A stretch of DNA of 13,377 nucleotides from Gammaproteobacteria bacterium (lineage in GTDB: Bacteria; Pseudomonadota; Gammaproteobacteria; UBA5335; SLRW01), in the NCBI GenBank assembly GCA_007130745.1, contig SLRW01000075.1:1-13377 (forward strand). The letters are read 5' to 3'. Shown here piece after piece: positions 5,989 to 12,859 of this stretch (its first letter is position 1; every line of letters starts with the position of its first letter). Below the pieces are notes generated by a model, which saw only the letters and a program-made list of their open reading frames with translations, was not told the DNA's origin and searched no databases. The translations under genes were made by a program, and so were the position numbers.

Positions 5989-7432
5989 GGCCGGCATGCA
6001 AGAATCACATCCTCCAGATATTTCTCCGCTCGAGCAGCTGCGGGCCATTGTTGGCGCTTCCGGCTGGATCACCGATCCTGAGTTGATGGCGCCTTACCTG
6101 CGCGAATGGCGTGGCCTGTTCGCAGGCAGTGCCGCCGCTGTGGTGAGTCCAGCTTGTACCGGGGAAGTGGCGCGGGTGATGGCTGTGTGTCATGCCGCCC
6201 GGATCGGGGTGGTGCCTCAGTCGGGTAATACCGGCCTGTGTGGCGGGGCAGCGCCGGATCAAAGCGGCGCGCAGATTATTCTCAGTCTGCGACGCATGAA
6301 TCGGATTCGTTCGCTGGACGCCGCTAATGACACGCTGGTAGCGGAGGCCGGTTGCATTCTGGCCGACGTACAGGCGGCGGCACGTCAGGCGGACCGCTTG
6401 TTCCCGCTGAGCCTGGCTGCCGAGGGCAGCTGCATGCTCGGCGGTAATCTGGCGACCAATGCCGGGGGCACCAATGTGCTGCGTTACGGGAATACCCGGG
6501 ATCTGGTGCTGGGGCTTGAGGTGGTGTTGCCGGACGGGCGCGTATGGGATGGGCTCAGTGCCCTGCGCAAGGATAATGCCGGCTATGAACTGCGCCATCT
6601 CTTTATAGGCAGCGAGGGCACACTGGGGGTGATTACCGCCGCCGTATTGCGGCTGTTTCCGCAACCACGCGAGCAGGCCACGGCGCTGCTGGGGATGGGC
6701 AGTGCAGAGGATGCGCTGACCGTATACACCGCCTTGCGTCGTGAGAGCGGGGACAGCGTCAGTGGTTGTGAGCTGATCAGTGCACAGGCCATGGACTTTG
6801 TGCAGGCGCATATCCCCGACAGCCGCAATCCGCTGCAGCAACCGTACCCCTGGTATCTGCTGGTGGAGTTGTCGAGCGCGCGGGTAGACAGCGGCCTGCG
6901 ACTCCTGCTTGAACAGACGCTGGCCCGATTGCTCGATAGCGGTGTGGTAGCCGATGCCGTGGTGGCCGAAAGCCTGGCCCAGGCTGGCGCGCTGTGGCGG
7001 CTGCGTGAATCCATCCCGGAGGCCCAGCGGCTGGAAGGTGCCAGTATCAAGAATGATATCTCGGTGCCGGTCTCCAGTGTGCCGGCTTTTGTGCATGAAG
7101 CCGGCGAAGTTGTGGCGCAGGTCTGTCCGGGTGTGCGGGTGTGCGCCTTTGGTCATCTGGGAGACGGCAACCTGCATTTTAATCTGCAACAGCCCGTCAC
7201 AATGAATAGTGGCGAATTTCTGGCGCGCTGGGATGAGCTCTGCCGGCATGTGGATGATGTGGTGTTGCGGTATGCGGGTTCTGTCGCCGCCGAACACGGC
7301 ATTGGCCAACTGCGTATCGGCGAGTTGCAGCGCAGCAAACAGGCGGTAGCACTGGAGCTGATGCGCACGATCAAAGCGGGCCTTGATCCGCACGGCATCA
7401 TGAATCCAGGCAAGGTGCTGGGGAAACGCTGA
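5987..7432 (+). CDS. FAD-linked oxidoreductase, D-2-hydroxyglutarate dehydrogenase / glycolate oxidase (GlcD) type
   Basis: This is a member of the PCMH/VAO flavoprotein family that oxidises 2-hydroxyacids, probably D-2-hydroxyglutarate or a related D-2-hydroxyacid, to the 2-keto acid. The 481-residue product has an N-terminal FAD-binding domain (about 45-225) with PQSGNTGLCGG (77-87), GGNLATNAGGTNVLRYG (152-168) and GSEGTLGVITA (208-218). The C-terminal substrate domain has KNDISVP (355-361), the metal-binding HLGDGNLH (His390, His397) and EHG (Glu436-His437), then DPHGIMNPGKVL. The histidine/glutamate set fits the metal-dependent D-2-hydroxyacid group, but the substrate cannot be read from sequence. 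ATG 5987 gives the longest form. ATG 5996 is equally possible, and neither has a Shine-Dalgarno sequence. The last codons GGG AAA CGC TGA are themselves part of a repeat. There is no partner subunit gene (glcE/glcF) nearby, which favours the single-subunit type. Confidence 0.88.
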   Translation: MAGMQESHPPDISPLEQLRAIVGASGWITDPELMAPYLREWRGLFAGSAAAVVSPACTGEVARVMAVCHAARIGVVPQSGNTGLCGGAAPDQSGAQIILSLRRMNRIRSLDAANDTLVAEAGCILADVQAAARQADRLFPLSLAAEGSCMLGGNLATNAGGTNVLRYGNTRDLVLGLEVVLPDGRVWDGLSALRKDNAGYELRHLFIGSEGTLGVITAAVLRLFPQPREQATALLGMGSAEDALTVYTALRRESGDSVSGCELISAQAMDFVQAHIPDSRNPLQQPYPWYLLVELSSARVDSGLRLLLEQTLARLLDSGVVADAVVAESLAQAGALWRLRESIPEAQRLEGASIKNDISVPVSSVPAFVHEAGEVVAQVCPGVRVCAFGHLGDGNLHFNLQQPVTMNSGEFLARWDELCRHVDDVVLRYAGSVAAEHGIGQLRIGELQRSKQAVALELMRTIKAGLDPHGIMNPGKVLGKR

Positions 7433-7459
7433 GCTATTCGTCGCATCCCGGCGTTTCCT
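7421..7459. repeat. 39-bp hairpin repeat containing the stop codon of the FAD oxidoreductase gene
   Basis: GGGAAACGCTGA (7421-7432), a 15-nt loop and CCGGCGTTTCCT (7448-7459) give 11 of 12 pairs, counting two G-U. The first 25 bases match the left end of the 142-bp element at 21 positions, including a full ATTCGTCGC. The TGA of the left arm is the stop codon of the upstream gene. The 12-15-12 layout repeats that at 1065-1103. No T-run follows. Confidence 0.7.
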
Positions 7460-7498
7460 GTGAATAAGCCGGACACCGGCTCAGAAACGCTGTGGTGA

Positions 7499-7507
7499 TG
7501 GTAGACT
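7499..7507 (+). promoter_or_regulatory. Candidate extended -10 promoter for thiI
   Basis: TGG followed by TAGACT (7502-7507) makes an extended -10 (TGn-TAnACT), then GTGCCGC. Transcription from about 7514 would give a leader of about 28 nt before ATG 7542. No clear -35 is present, which extended -10 promoters tolerate. Confidence 0.4.
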
Positions 7508-7541
7508 GTGCCGCTTGTTTAGCCTGTCGAGCGAAGCATTG

Positions 7542-8831
7542 ATGCATCCCGGAATCAATCGCATCCTGATCAATTACGGTGAAATCGCCCTCAAGGGGCG
7601 CAATTACTCGCGCTTCAAGTCCCGTCTGATTAACAACATCCGCCACCGGTTGAGCCGGGCAGGGATTGACTGGCGGGTGGCCTCGCACCATGACCGGGTG
7701 TTTGTGGAGATTCCCGAAGGGACGCCGCAAGAGGTGCTGGAGCGCGCTTTGGGGGCGGCATCGGAAGTGCCTGGTGCCGTGTGGGTAACACCGGTTACCT
7801 GGCGCGCTACGGAGCAGCTATATCCGGATGGCACGACCCCTGACTGTGATTTGATCGAGTCACTGGTGCTGACAGAGGGTCAGGCACGTGAGCCCGGGCG
7901 AGTGGATGAAAGTTTTGCGATCCGGGTAAACCGTGCCGACAAGCGCTTTCCTGTGCGTACGACGGAGCTTGAGCGTCAGCTGGGCGCAGCTATTATTGCC
8001 CAGGGTAAATGGCAGCGTGTCAATCTGGATGAGCCGGATCAGGCCTTTGCGGTGGATATTTACCCCGAGGGGGTTTATGTCCGCAGCGAGCGTCGCCGGG
8101 GGCCCGGTGGTTTGCCGGTGGGAAGTTCCGGGCATGTGGTCAGTCTGCTTTCCGGCGGGATTGATTCGCCGGTGGCGTCCTGGCTGCTTGCCCGACGGGG
8201 CTGCAGCATGGATTTTGTCCATTTCACGGCGCACCGGGTCAGTGAGGACAGCGTGCATGACAACAAGGTCATCGGATTGGCCCGGCACCTGAGTCGCTAC
8301 AGTCTGCGTTCAAGGCTGTATCTGGTGCCTTATGTTCATTTTGATGCGGCGCTGATGACGCGGCCGGCCAGCTATGAGTTGATGCTGTTCCGGCGCTTCA
8401 TGGCGCGTATTGCGCAACGGCTGGCGCACTGCAATGACGCGAGCGCGCTGGTCACCGGCGATAGCCTGGGGCAGGTGGCCTCGCAGACACTGGAGAATAT
8501 CGCCACGCACTCCAGCTCGGTGAGTATGCCTGTGCTGCGCCCGTTGATCGGGCTGGATAAACAGGAGATTGTAAGTCTGGCGCGACGTATCGGGACTTAT
8601 GAAACCTCGATTGAGCCTTACAAGGATTGCTGCGCCCTGATCAGCCGTAATCCCCGCACCCGCTCACATCATGGCACACTGTCGCGTATAGAGCGGCGCG
8701 TGTTTCCGGATTATACCGGGCTGATTGATGCCTCATTGGCCGATGCCTTGTGTGTGGAGCTCGACAGCGGTGAGATTGTCAGTGTGACGGATACGCCGCC
8801 AGTTGCGCGCGAAAACGGTGTGGCAGAGTAG
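7542..8831 (+). CDS. thiI: tRNA 4-thiouridine synthetase ThiI, form without rhodanese domain
   Basis: ThiI adenylates U8 of tRNA and inserts sulfur to make 4-thiouridine; in some bacteria it also supplies sulfur for the thiamine thiazole. From ATG 7542 the product has 429 residues. The N-terminal ferredoxin-like segment (RILINYGEIALKGRN, 7-21) and THUMP domain (about 60-180) precede the PP-loop ATP site SGGIDSP (204-210). GDSLGQVASQTLEN (306-319) and YKDCCALISRNPRTR (360-374) follow; the Cys pair 363-364 includes the expected equivalent of E. coli Cys344. The protein stops soon after, so the C-terminal rhodanese domain with the persulfide Cys456 of E. coli ThiI (482 residues) is absent, as in Bacillus-type ThiI. 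An upstream in-frame TTG at 7515 is less likely because homologues begin shortly before the RYGEI-like motif. Confidence 0.95.
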   Translation: MHPGINRILINYGEIALKGRNYSRFKSRLINNIRHRLSRAGIDWRVASHHDRVFVEIPEGTPQEVLERALGAASEVPGAVWVTPVTWRATEQLYPDGTTPDCDLIESLVLTEGQAREPGRVDESFAIRVNRADKRFPVRTTELERQLGAAIIAQGKWQRVNLDEPDQAFAVDIYPEGVYVRSERRRGPGGLPVGSSGHVVSLLSGGIDSPVASWLLARRGCSMDFVHFTAHRVSEDSVHDNKVIGLARHLSRYSLRSRLYLVPYVHFDAALMTRPASYELMLFRRFMARIAQRLAHCNDASALVTGDSLGQVASQTLENIATHSSSVSMPVLRPLIGLDKQEIVSLARRIGTYETSIEPYKDCCALISRNPRTRSHHGTLSRIERRVFPDYTGLIDASLADALCVELDSGEIVSVTDTPPVARENGVAE

Positions 8832-8954
8832 GGAAGTATGCCCCTCAGTCGGGGGAGTTGATTGCCGGCACGACAAGAACAGATTTGCCCGGCACGGGGC
8901 GCCGGCTGGTGATACAGCGGGTGAGTGAATCCGCAGGTGGGGGAATGTTGTCGG

Positions 8955-9494
8955 ATGGAACTGATAGCCATTAATCGGGATGGCCGGCCCGAGCGTGATG
9001 TACCGGGTTTGCCGGAAACCGCCACGCAAATATTGCAGGCAATGCGTCAGCATTATGCGAAGTTCGGTTTTGAGCCGCCGTGGGTTGGTTATCTGGCACT
9101 GGAGGGTCGGCAGTGCCGCGGCTTTGGTGTGTTTCGTGGCGCGCCCGAGAAGCAGCACGTAGAGATGGCCTGGTATACCTTTCCCGAGTTCAGGGGGCGG
9201 GGTGTGGCTACGGCGCTGGTGCGCCAGCTGGTCCGGCTGGCCCGGGGCCAGGATGCCCGGCTGACCCTTCTGGTGCAGACACCGGCGGCGTCCACTGCGG
9301 CCAGTGATGTACTGGAAAAGTTCGGCTTCAGTCTGATCGGGGAGCAACCCGACCCGGATGAAGGACGCGTCTGGGAATGGTCGCTGGATCCGCAGGTGCA
9401 GGTAGATCCGGTGCATACCACCCTGGCGGGGGCGCTGCGGCAGGTCAATCAAGGTATAGCTGGGGTCAGTCAGGGTTCACGGCAGCAAGACTGA
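8955..9494 (+). CDS. GNAT-family N-acetyltransferase
   Basis: This is a 179-residue protein of the GNAT fold, which transfers an acetyl group from acetyl-CoA to an amine. A central beta-strand (CRGFGVFRG, 54-62), the strand HVEMAWYTFPEFRG (68-81) and the acetyl-CoA pyrophosphate-binding loop RGRGVATA (80-87) are in the expected order. Next come LTLLVQTPAASTAASDVLEKFGF (103-125), the motif-B region, and a C-terminal strand GRVWEWSL. The resemblance is to the broad RimJ/RimL-like group, but the substrate cannot be inferred. ATG 8955 is chosen; a purine-rich GGGGGA lies 10 nt upstream. In-frame GTGs at 8925 and 8937 are alternatives. The TGA stop is also the first three bases of a repeat-arm fragment (TGATCAGCG) just ahead of the guaB promoter. 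Confidence 0.85.
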   Translation: MELIAINRDGRPERDVPGLPETATQILQAMRQHYAKFGFEPPWVGYLALEGRQCRGFGVFRGAPEKQHVEMAWYTFPEFRGRGVATALVRQLVRLARGQDARLTLLVQTPAASTAASDVLEKFGFSLIGEQPDPDEGRVWEWSLDPQVQVDPVHTTLAGALRQVNQGIAGVSQGSRQQD

Positions 9495-9505
9495 TCAGCG
9501 TTGCC
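9492..9505. repeat. Solo arm fragment of the dispersed repeat at the GNAT gene stop codon
   Basis: TGATCAGCGTTGCC matches the right end of the 142-bp element (5929-5942) at 13 of 14 positions. The TGA is the stop codon of the GNAT gene. A weaker partner, GGCAGC (9481-9486), can pair with GTTGCC (9500-9505) over 6 bp with one G-U. At 14 bp the match is suggestive; its placement on a stop codon strengthens it. Confidence 0.45.
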
Positions 9506-9509
9506 TTGC

Positions 9510-9538
9510 TTTACCGTCTGCCCCCGCATCTCTATAAT
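9510..9538 (+). promoter_or_regulatory. guaB promoter, sigma70 type with GC-rich discriminator
   Basis: TTTACC (9510-9515) and a consensus TATAAT (9533-9538) are spaced by 17 bp. The bases after the -10 (GTGCGCC, 9539-9545) are GC-rich, the kind of discriminator found at ppGpp-repressed promoters; E. coli guaB is known to be under stringent and growth-rate control. The predicted start near 9545 gives a leader of about 40 nt. I do not see a PurR-like operator. Confidence 0.75.
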
Positions 9539-9584
9539 GTGCGCCACCTGCCCGGCGCTGTCTGAATGGATGTGGTAACGGCGA

Positions 9585-11057
9585 ATGCGAATAGCTCAGG
9601 AAGCCCTCACTTTTGACGATGTTCTGCTGCTGCCGGACTATTCAGAAATACTGCCCCGCGAAGTTGATCTGCGCACCCGCATTACACGCGAAATCGATCT
9701 GAATGTGCCGGTGGTTTCGGCCGCCATGGACACGGTCACCGAGTCCTCGCTGGCGATTGCCCTGGCCCAGGAAGGCGGGCTGGGTGTGATCCACAAGAGT
9801 ATGACCGCTGAGCAACAGGCGCGTGAAGTCGGCATCGTCAAAAAATACGAAAGCGGGGTGATCAAAAACCCCGTGACCACCTCCCCTGATACCAGCATCC
9901 GTGATCTCATAGAACTCACCCGCCGCGAAAAAATCTCCGGCGTGCCCGTGGTCGATGGACGTGACCTGGTGGGCATTGTTACCAGCCGTGATCTGCGATT
10001 CGAGACGGCGCTGGACAAGCCCGTATCCGCCGTGATGACTCCCCGCGAACGACTGGTGACAGTGAGCGAAGGGGCGCAAACCGGTGAGGTCGAGGCGTTG
10101 TTGCACAAACATCGCATCGAGAAGGTGCTGGTGGTCAATGACAACTTTGAATTGCGCGGCCTGATCACGGTCAAGGACATCCAGAAGGCCACCGATTTCC
10201 CCAGCGCCGCCAAGGATGCCCAGGGTAGTTTGCGCGTGGGCGCCGCGGTGGGGACCGGTCCTGACAGCGAGGAACGACTGGCCGTGCTGAGTGAGGCCGG
10301 TGTTGATCTGGTGGTAGTGGATACGGCGCATGGCCATTCGCGTGGGGTGATCGAACGGGTGCGCTGGATCAAGCAGCATTATCAGGATATTCAGGTAGTG
10401 GCGGGCAATGTGGCCACTGCTGATGCTGCCCGGGCGCTGGTCAAGGCTGGTGTGGACGGGGTAAAAGTCGGTATAGGTCCGGGTTCCATCTGCACTACTC
10501 GCATTGTTGCCGGAGTGGGAGTGCCGCAGATTTCAGCCGTCGCCAATGTGGTTGAGGGGTTGCAGAAAAGCGGTGTCCCCGCCATCGCCGACGGTGGCAT
10601 CCGTTTTTCAGGTGACATTGCCAAGGCACTTGTGGCCGGCGCGCATTGCGTGATGATTGGCAGCCTGTTTGCTGGTACCGAGGAAGCGCCGGGCGAGGTC
10701 GAGCTCTACCAGGGGCGGTCCTACAAGTCCTACCGTGGTATGGGGTCGCTCGGGGCCATGGGGCAGAGTCAGGGCTCCGCTGATCGCTATTTCCAGGATA
10801 CGGCCACCGAGGTGGAAAAGCTGGTGCCCGAGGGGATCGAGGGCCGCGTGCCCTACAAGGGTCCGATGGCGGCTATTGTGCATCAGTTGCTGGGCGGCTT
10901 GCGCGCCAGCATGGGCTATACCGGCTGCCGTGATATAGAGGAAATGCGCACACGCCCGCAGTTTGTCCGCATCACCAATGCCGGCATCCGCGAGAGTCAC
11001 GTGCATGATGTGAGCATCACCAAGGAATCACCCAACTACCGCATAGATCCCTCGTGA
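9585..11057 (+). CDS. guaB: Inosine-5'-monophosphate dehydrogenase
   Basis: This enzyme oxidises IMP to XMP with NAD+, the committed step of GMP synthesis, in the cytosol. The 490 residues match the bacterial length. The N-terminus ALTFDDVLLLPDYSEILP is diagnostic. A pair of CBS domains (about 93-210) carries regulatory nucleotide sites. The active-site loop GIGPGSICTTR has the catalytic Cys at residue 303. DGGIRFSGD binds the IMP phosphate. YRGMGSLGAM is followed by the mobile flap with the Arg-Tyr equivalent region (GRVPYKG). ATG 9585 gives the standard N-terminus; the ribosome binding site is weak. It is followed by guaA in the usual gua order, but 227 bp away because a 164-bp inverted-repeat element lies between them. 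Confidence 0.98.
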   Translation: MRIAQEALTFDDVLLLPDYSEILPREVDLRTRITREIDLNVPVVSAAMDTVTESSLAIALAQEGGLGVIHKSMTAEQQAREVGIVKKYESGVIKNPVTTSPDTSIRDLIELTRREKISGVPVVDGRDLVGIVTSRDLRFETALDKPVSAVMTPRERLVTVSEGAQTGEVEALLHKHRIEKVLVVNDNFELRGLITVKDIQKATDFPSAAKDAQGSLRVGAAVGTGPDSEERLAVLSEAGVDLVVVDTAHGHSRGVIERVRWIKQHYQDIQVVAGNVATADAARALVKAGVDGVKVGIGPGSICTTRIVAGVGVPQISAVANVVEGLQKSGVPAIADGGIRFSGDIAKALVAGAHCVMIGSLFAGTEEAPGEVELYQGRSYKSYRGMGSLGAMGQSQGSADRYFQDTATEVEKLVPEGIEGRVPYKGPMAAIVHQLLGGLRASMGYTGCRDIEEMRTRPQFVRITNAGIRESHVHDVSITKESPNYRIDPS

Positions 11058-11080
11058 TGGTTTGGTGATGCCCCGGTGAG

Positions 11081-11244
11081 GGCCGCGAAATGCTCGCGAA
11101 ATGAACGCGAATACACAAAGGCTCGGGTGACTGGGCAACATGGTACGCCGGGGGATGTCAGCCGCAGTTTGATTGTATTTTCGTTGTTGATGGCGGAGAA
11201 CCGGAATAATTATTTCGCGTTTATATCGCGAGCATTTCGCGGCC
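11081..11244. mobile_element. 164-bp inverted-repeat element with CGCGAA iterons between guaB and guaA
   Basis: The ends 11081-11111 and 11214-11244 are inverted copies agreeing at 29 of 31 positions; the outer 19 bp, GGCCGCGAAATGCTCGCGA, are perfect. Each arm is built of three units of about 11 bp that begin CGCGAA or CGCGAT, running inward. The interior (11112-11213) shows no convincing gene. No target-site duplication is evident. The layout suggests a MITE-like or REP-like intergenic element, or a large cruciform / protein-binding site. It is unrelated in sequence to the 142-bp element at 5803-5944. Confidence 0.75.
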
Positions 11245-11284
11245 GCGCAGACTTTTGCCTGTATTCAACCACCGGGGTCATAGC

Positions 11285-12859
11285 ATGACCGATATTCATG
11301 CCGACCGGATCCTGATTCTGGATTTCGGTTCCCAGTACACCCAGTTGATCGCCCGCCGTGTGCGTGAGGCGGGGGTGTATTGCGAGATTTACGCTTGTGA
11401 TGTGGACGAGGCCGCTATTCGGGCCTTTGTTCCGCGTGGTGTGATTCTTTCCGGTGGCCCCGAGTCCGTAACCTTCGAGCAAACGCCGCGCCTGCCCGGT
11501 GTGGTGCTGGAACTGGGGGTGCCGCTGCTGGGGATTTGCTACGGCATGCAGGCCATGGCCGCCCAGCTTGGCGGTCGGGTAGAGCCCTCGGATCACAAGG
11601 AGTTTGGTTACGCCAGTATCCGCGCGCATGGCCATTCGCGCCTGTTGCGGGATATAGAAGATCACACCACGCCCGAAGGTTACGGCATGCTGGATGTGTG
11701 GATGAGCCACGGTGACCGGGTCACCGAAATCCCGGCAGGCTTCCAGTGCATTGCCAGCACCGATGCCGCGCCCATTGCCGGTATGGGCGATGATGAGCGC
11801 GGCTGGTATGGGCTGCAGTTTCATCCCGAAGTCACCCACACGCCCCAGGGCCACCGCATTCTCGAGCGCTTCGTACGCGAGATCTGCGGCTGTGCCGGCG
11901 ACTGGACGCCGGGGAATATCATCGAAGACAGCATTGCCCGTGTGCGGGAGCAGGTGGGCGAGGGCAAGGTGTTGCTGGGCCTGTCCGGCGGTGTGGATTC
12001 GTCCGTAGTCGCCGCCTTGTTGCATCGCGCTATCGGTGATCAGCTCACCTGCGTGTTTGTGGACAACGGCTTGTTGCGCCAGGACGAGGGTGATCAGGTT
12101 ATGGCCACTTTTGCCCGTCACATGGGTGTAAACGTGATCCGGGTCGATGCCGAGGACCGTTTTCTGGGCGCGCTCAAAGGGGAGGCTGACCCGGAGGCCA
12201 AACGCAAGATTATCGGTAATTTGTTTATTGATGTGTTTGATGAGGAAGCCGCAAAAATCCGTGACGTAGACTGGCTGGCCCAGGGGACAATTTATCCCGA
12301 TGTGATTGAATCCGCCGGCTCCACCACCGGCAAGGCGCATGTGATCAAGTCCCACCACAACGTGGGCGGACTGCCGGAAACCATGAAGCTCAAGCTGGTT
12401 GAACCGCTGCGCGAGTTGTTCAAGGATGAGGTGCGCAAGATCGGGCTGGAGCTGGGGCTGCCCGCGGAGATGGTGCAACGCCATCCCTTCCCGGGTCCCG
12501 GGCTGGGGGTGCGTATCCTCGGTGAAGTGCACAAGGAATACGCTGATCTGTTGCGCCACGCGGATGCTATTTTTATCCATGAACTGCGCGAGTGGGGATG
12601 GTATGACCGCGTCAGCCAGGCCTTCGCTGTGTTTCTGCCGGTGAAATCGGTGGGTGTCACCGGCGATGGCCGGCGCTACGAATATGTGGTGGCACTGCGC
12701 GCGGTGGAGACCATCGACTTTATGACGGCCCGCTGGGCGCATCTGCCCTACGATTTCCTGGATCACGTTTCTCGCAGGATAATCAACGAAATTGAAGGTA
12801 TTTCGCGGGTAACGTACGACATCTCCGGCAAACCACCTGCAACCATCGAGTGGGAATGA
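11285..12859 (+). CDS. guaA: GMP synthase (glutamine-hydrolysing)
   Basis: GuaA aminates XMP to GMP using glutamine and ATP, the second step after GuaB. From ATG 11285 the product has 524 residues, the family length. The N-terminal class I glutamine amidotransferase domain (about 8-200) has the nucleophile in GICYGMQ (Cys85) and the His180/Glu182 pair in FHPEVTH. The ATP-pyrophosphatase domain follows, with the PP-loop LSGGVDSS (233-240). The C-terminal dimerisation domain contains HPFPGPGLGVRILGE and ends with the standard KPPATIEWE. The ATG is preferred over the upstream in-frame TTG at 11255 because MTDIHADRILILDFGSQYTQ is the usual N-terminus; GGGG lies 7 nt before it. The TGA overlaps the tadA start (ATGA). 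Confidence 0.98.
   Translation: MTDIHADRILILDFGSQYTQLIARRVREAGVYCEIYACDVDEAAIRAFVPRGVILSGGPESVTFEQTPRLPGVVLELGVPLLGICYGMQAMAAQLGGRVEPSDHKEFGYASIRAHGHSRLLRDIEDHTTPEGYGMLDVWMSHGDRVTEIPAGFQCIASTDAAPIAGMGDDERGWYGLQFHPEVTHTPQGHRILERFVREICGCAGDWTPGNIIEDSIARVREQVGEGKVLLGLSGGVDSSVVAALLHRAIGDQLTCVFVDNGLLRQDEGDQVMATFARHMGVNVIRVDAEDRFLGALKGEADPEAKRKIIGNLFIDVFDEEAAKIRDVDWLAQGTIYPDVIESAGSTTGKAHVIKSHHNVGGLPETMKLKLVEPLRELFKDEVRKIGLELGLPAEMVQRHPFPGPGLGVRILGEVHKEYADLLRHADAIFIHELREWGWYDRVSQAFAVFLPVKSVGVTGDGRRYEYVVALRAVETIDFMTARWAHLPYDFLDHVSRRIINEIEGISRVTYDISGKPPATIEWE

Noticed and set aside
6005..7393. 462-codon open frame antisense to the FAD oxidoreductase gene
   Set aside because: The same antisense shadow effect. 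The plus-strand product has complete FAD-binding and metal-binding motifs.
7482..7492. CAGAAACGCTG upstream of thiI as another repeat copy
   Set aside because: It shares only nine bases (GAAACGCTG) with the arm, and the same nine occur inside the amiB LysM coding region, so chance is enough.
8840..8860. Possible terminator after thiI
   Set aside because: The CCCC/GGGG stem is only 4 bp and no T-run follows.
11076..11288. Small 70-codon frame in the guaB-guaA gap
   Set aside because: It runs straight through the inverted-repeat element and ends just inside guaA. There is no ribosome binding site and no recognisable protein.
11210..12766. 518-codon open frame antisense to guaA
   Set aside because: It mirrors the GC-rich codon pattern of guaA, has no recognisable motif and is rich in His/Gln/Arg runs typical of antisense frames. 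guaA itself is unambiguous.
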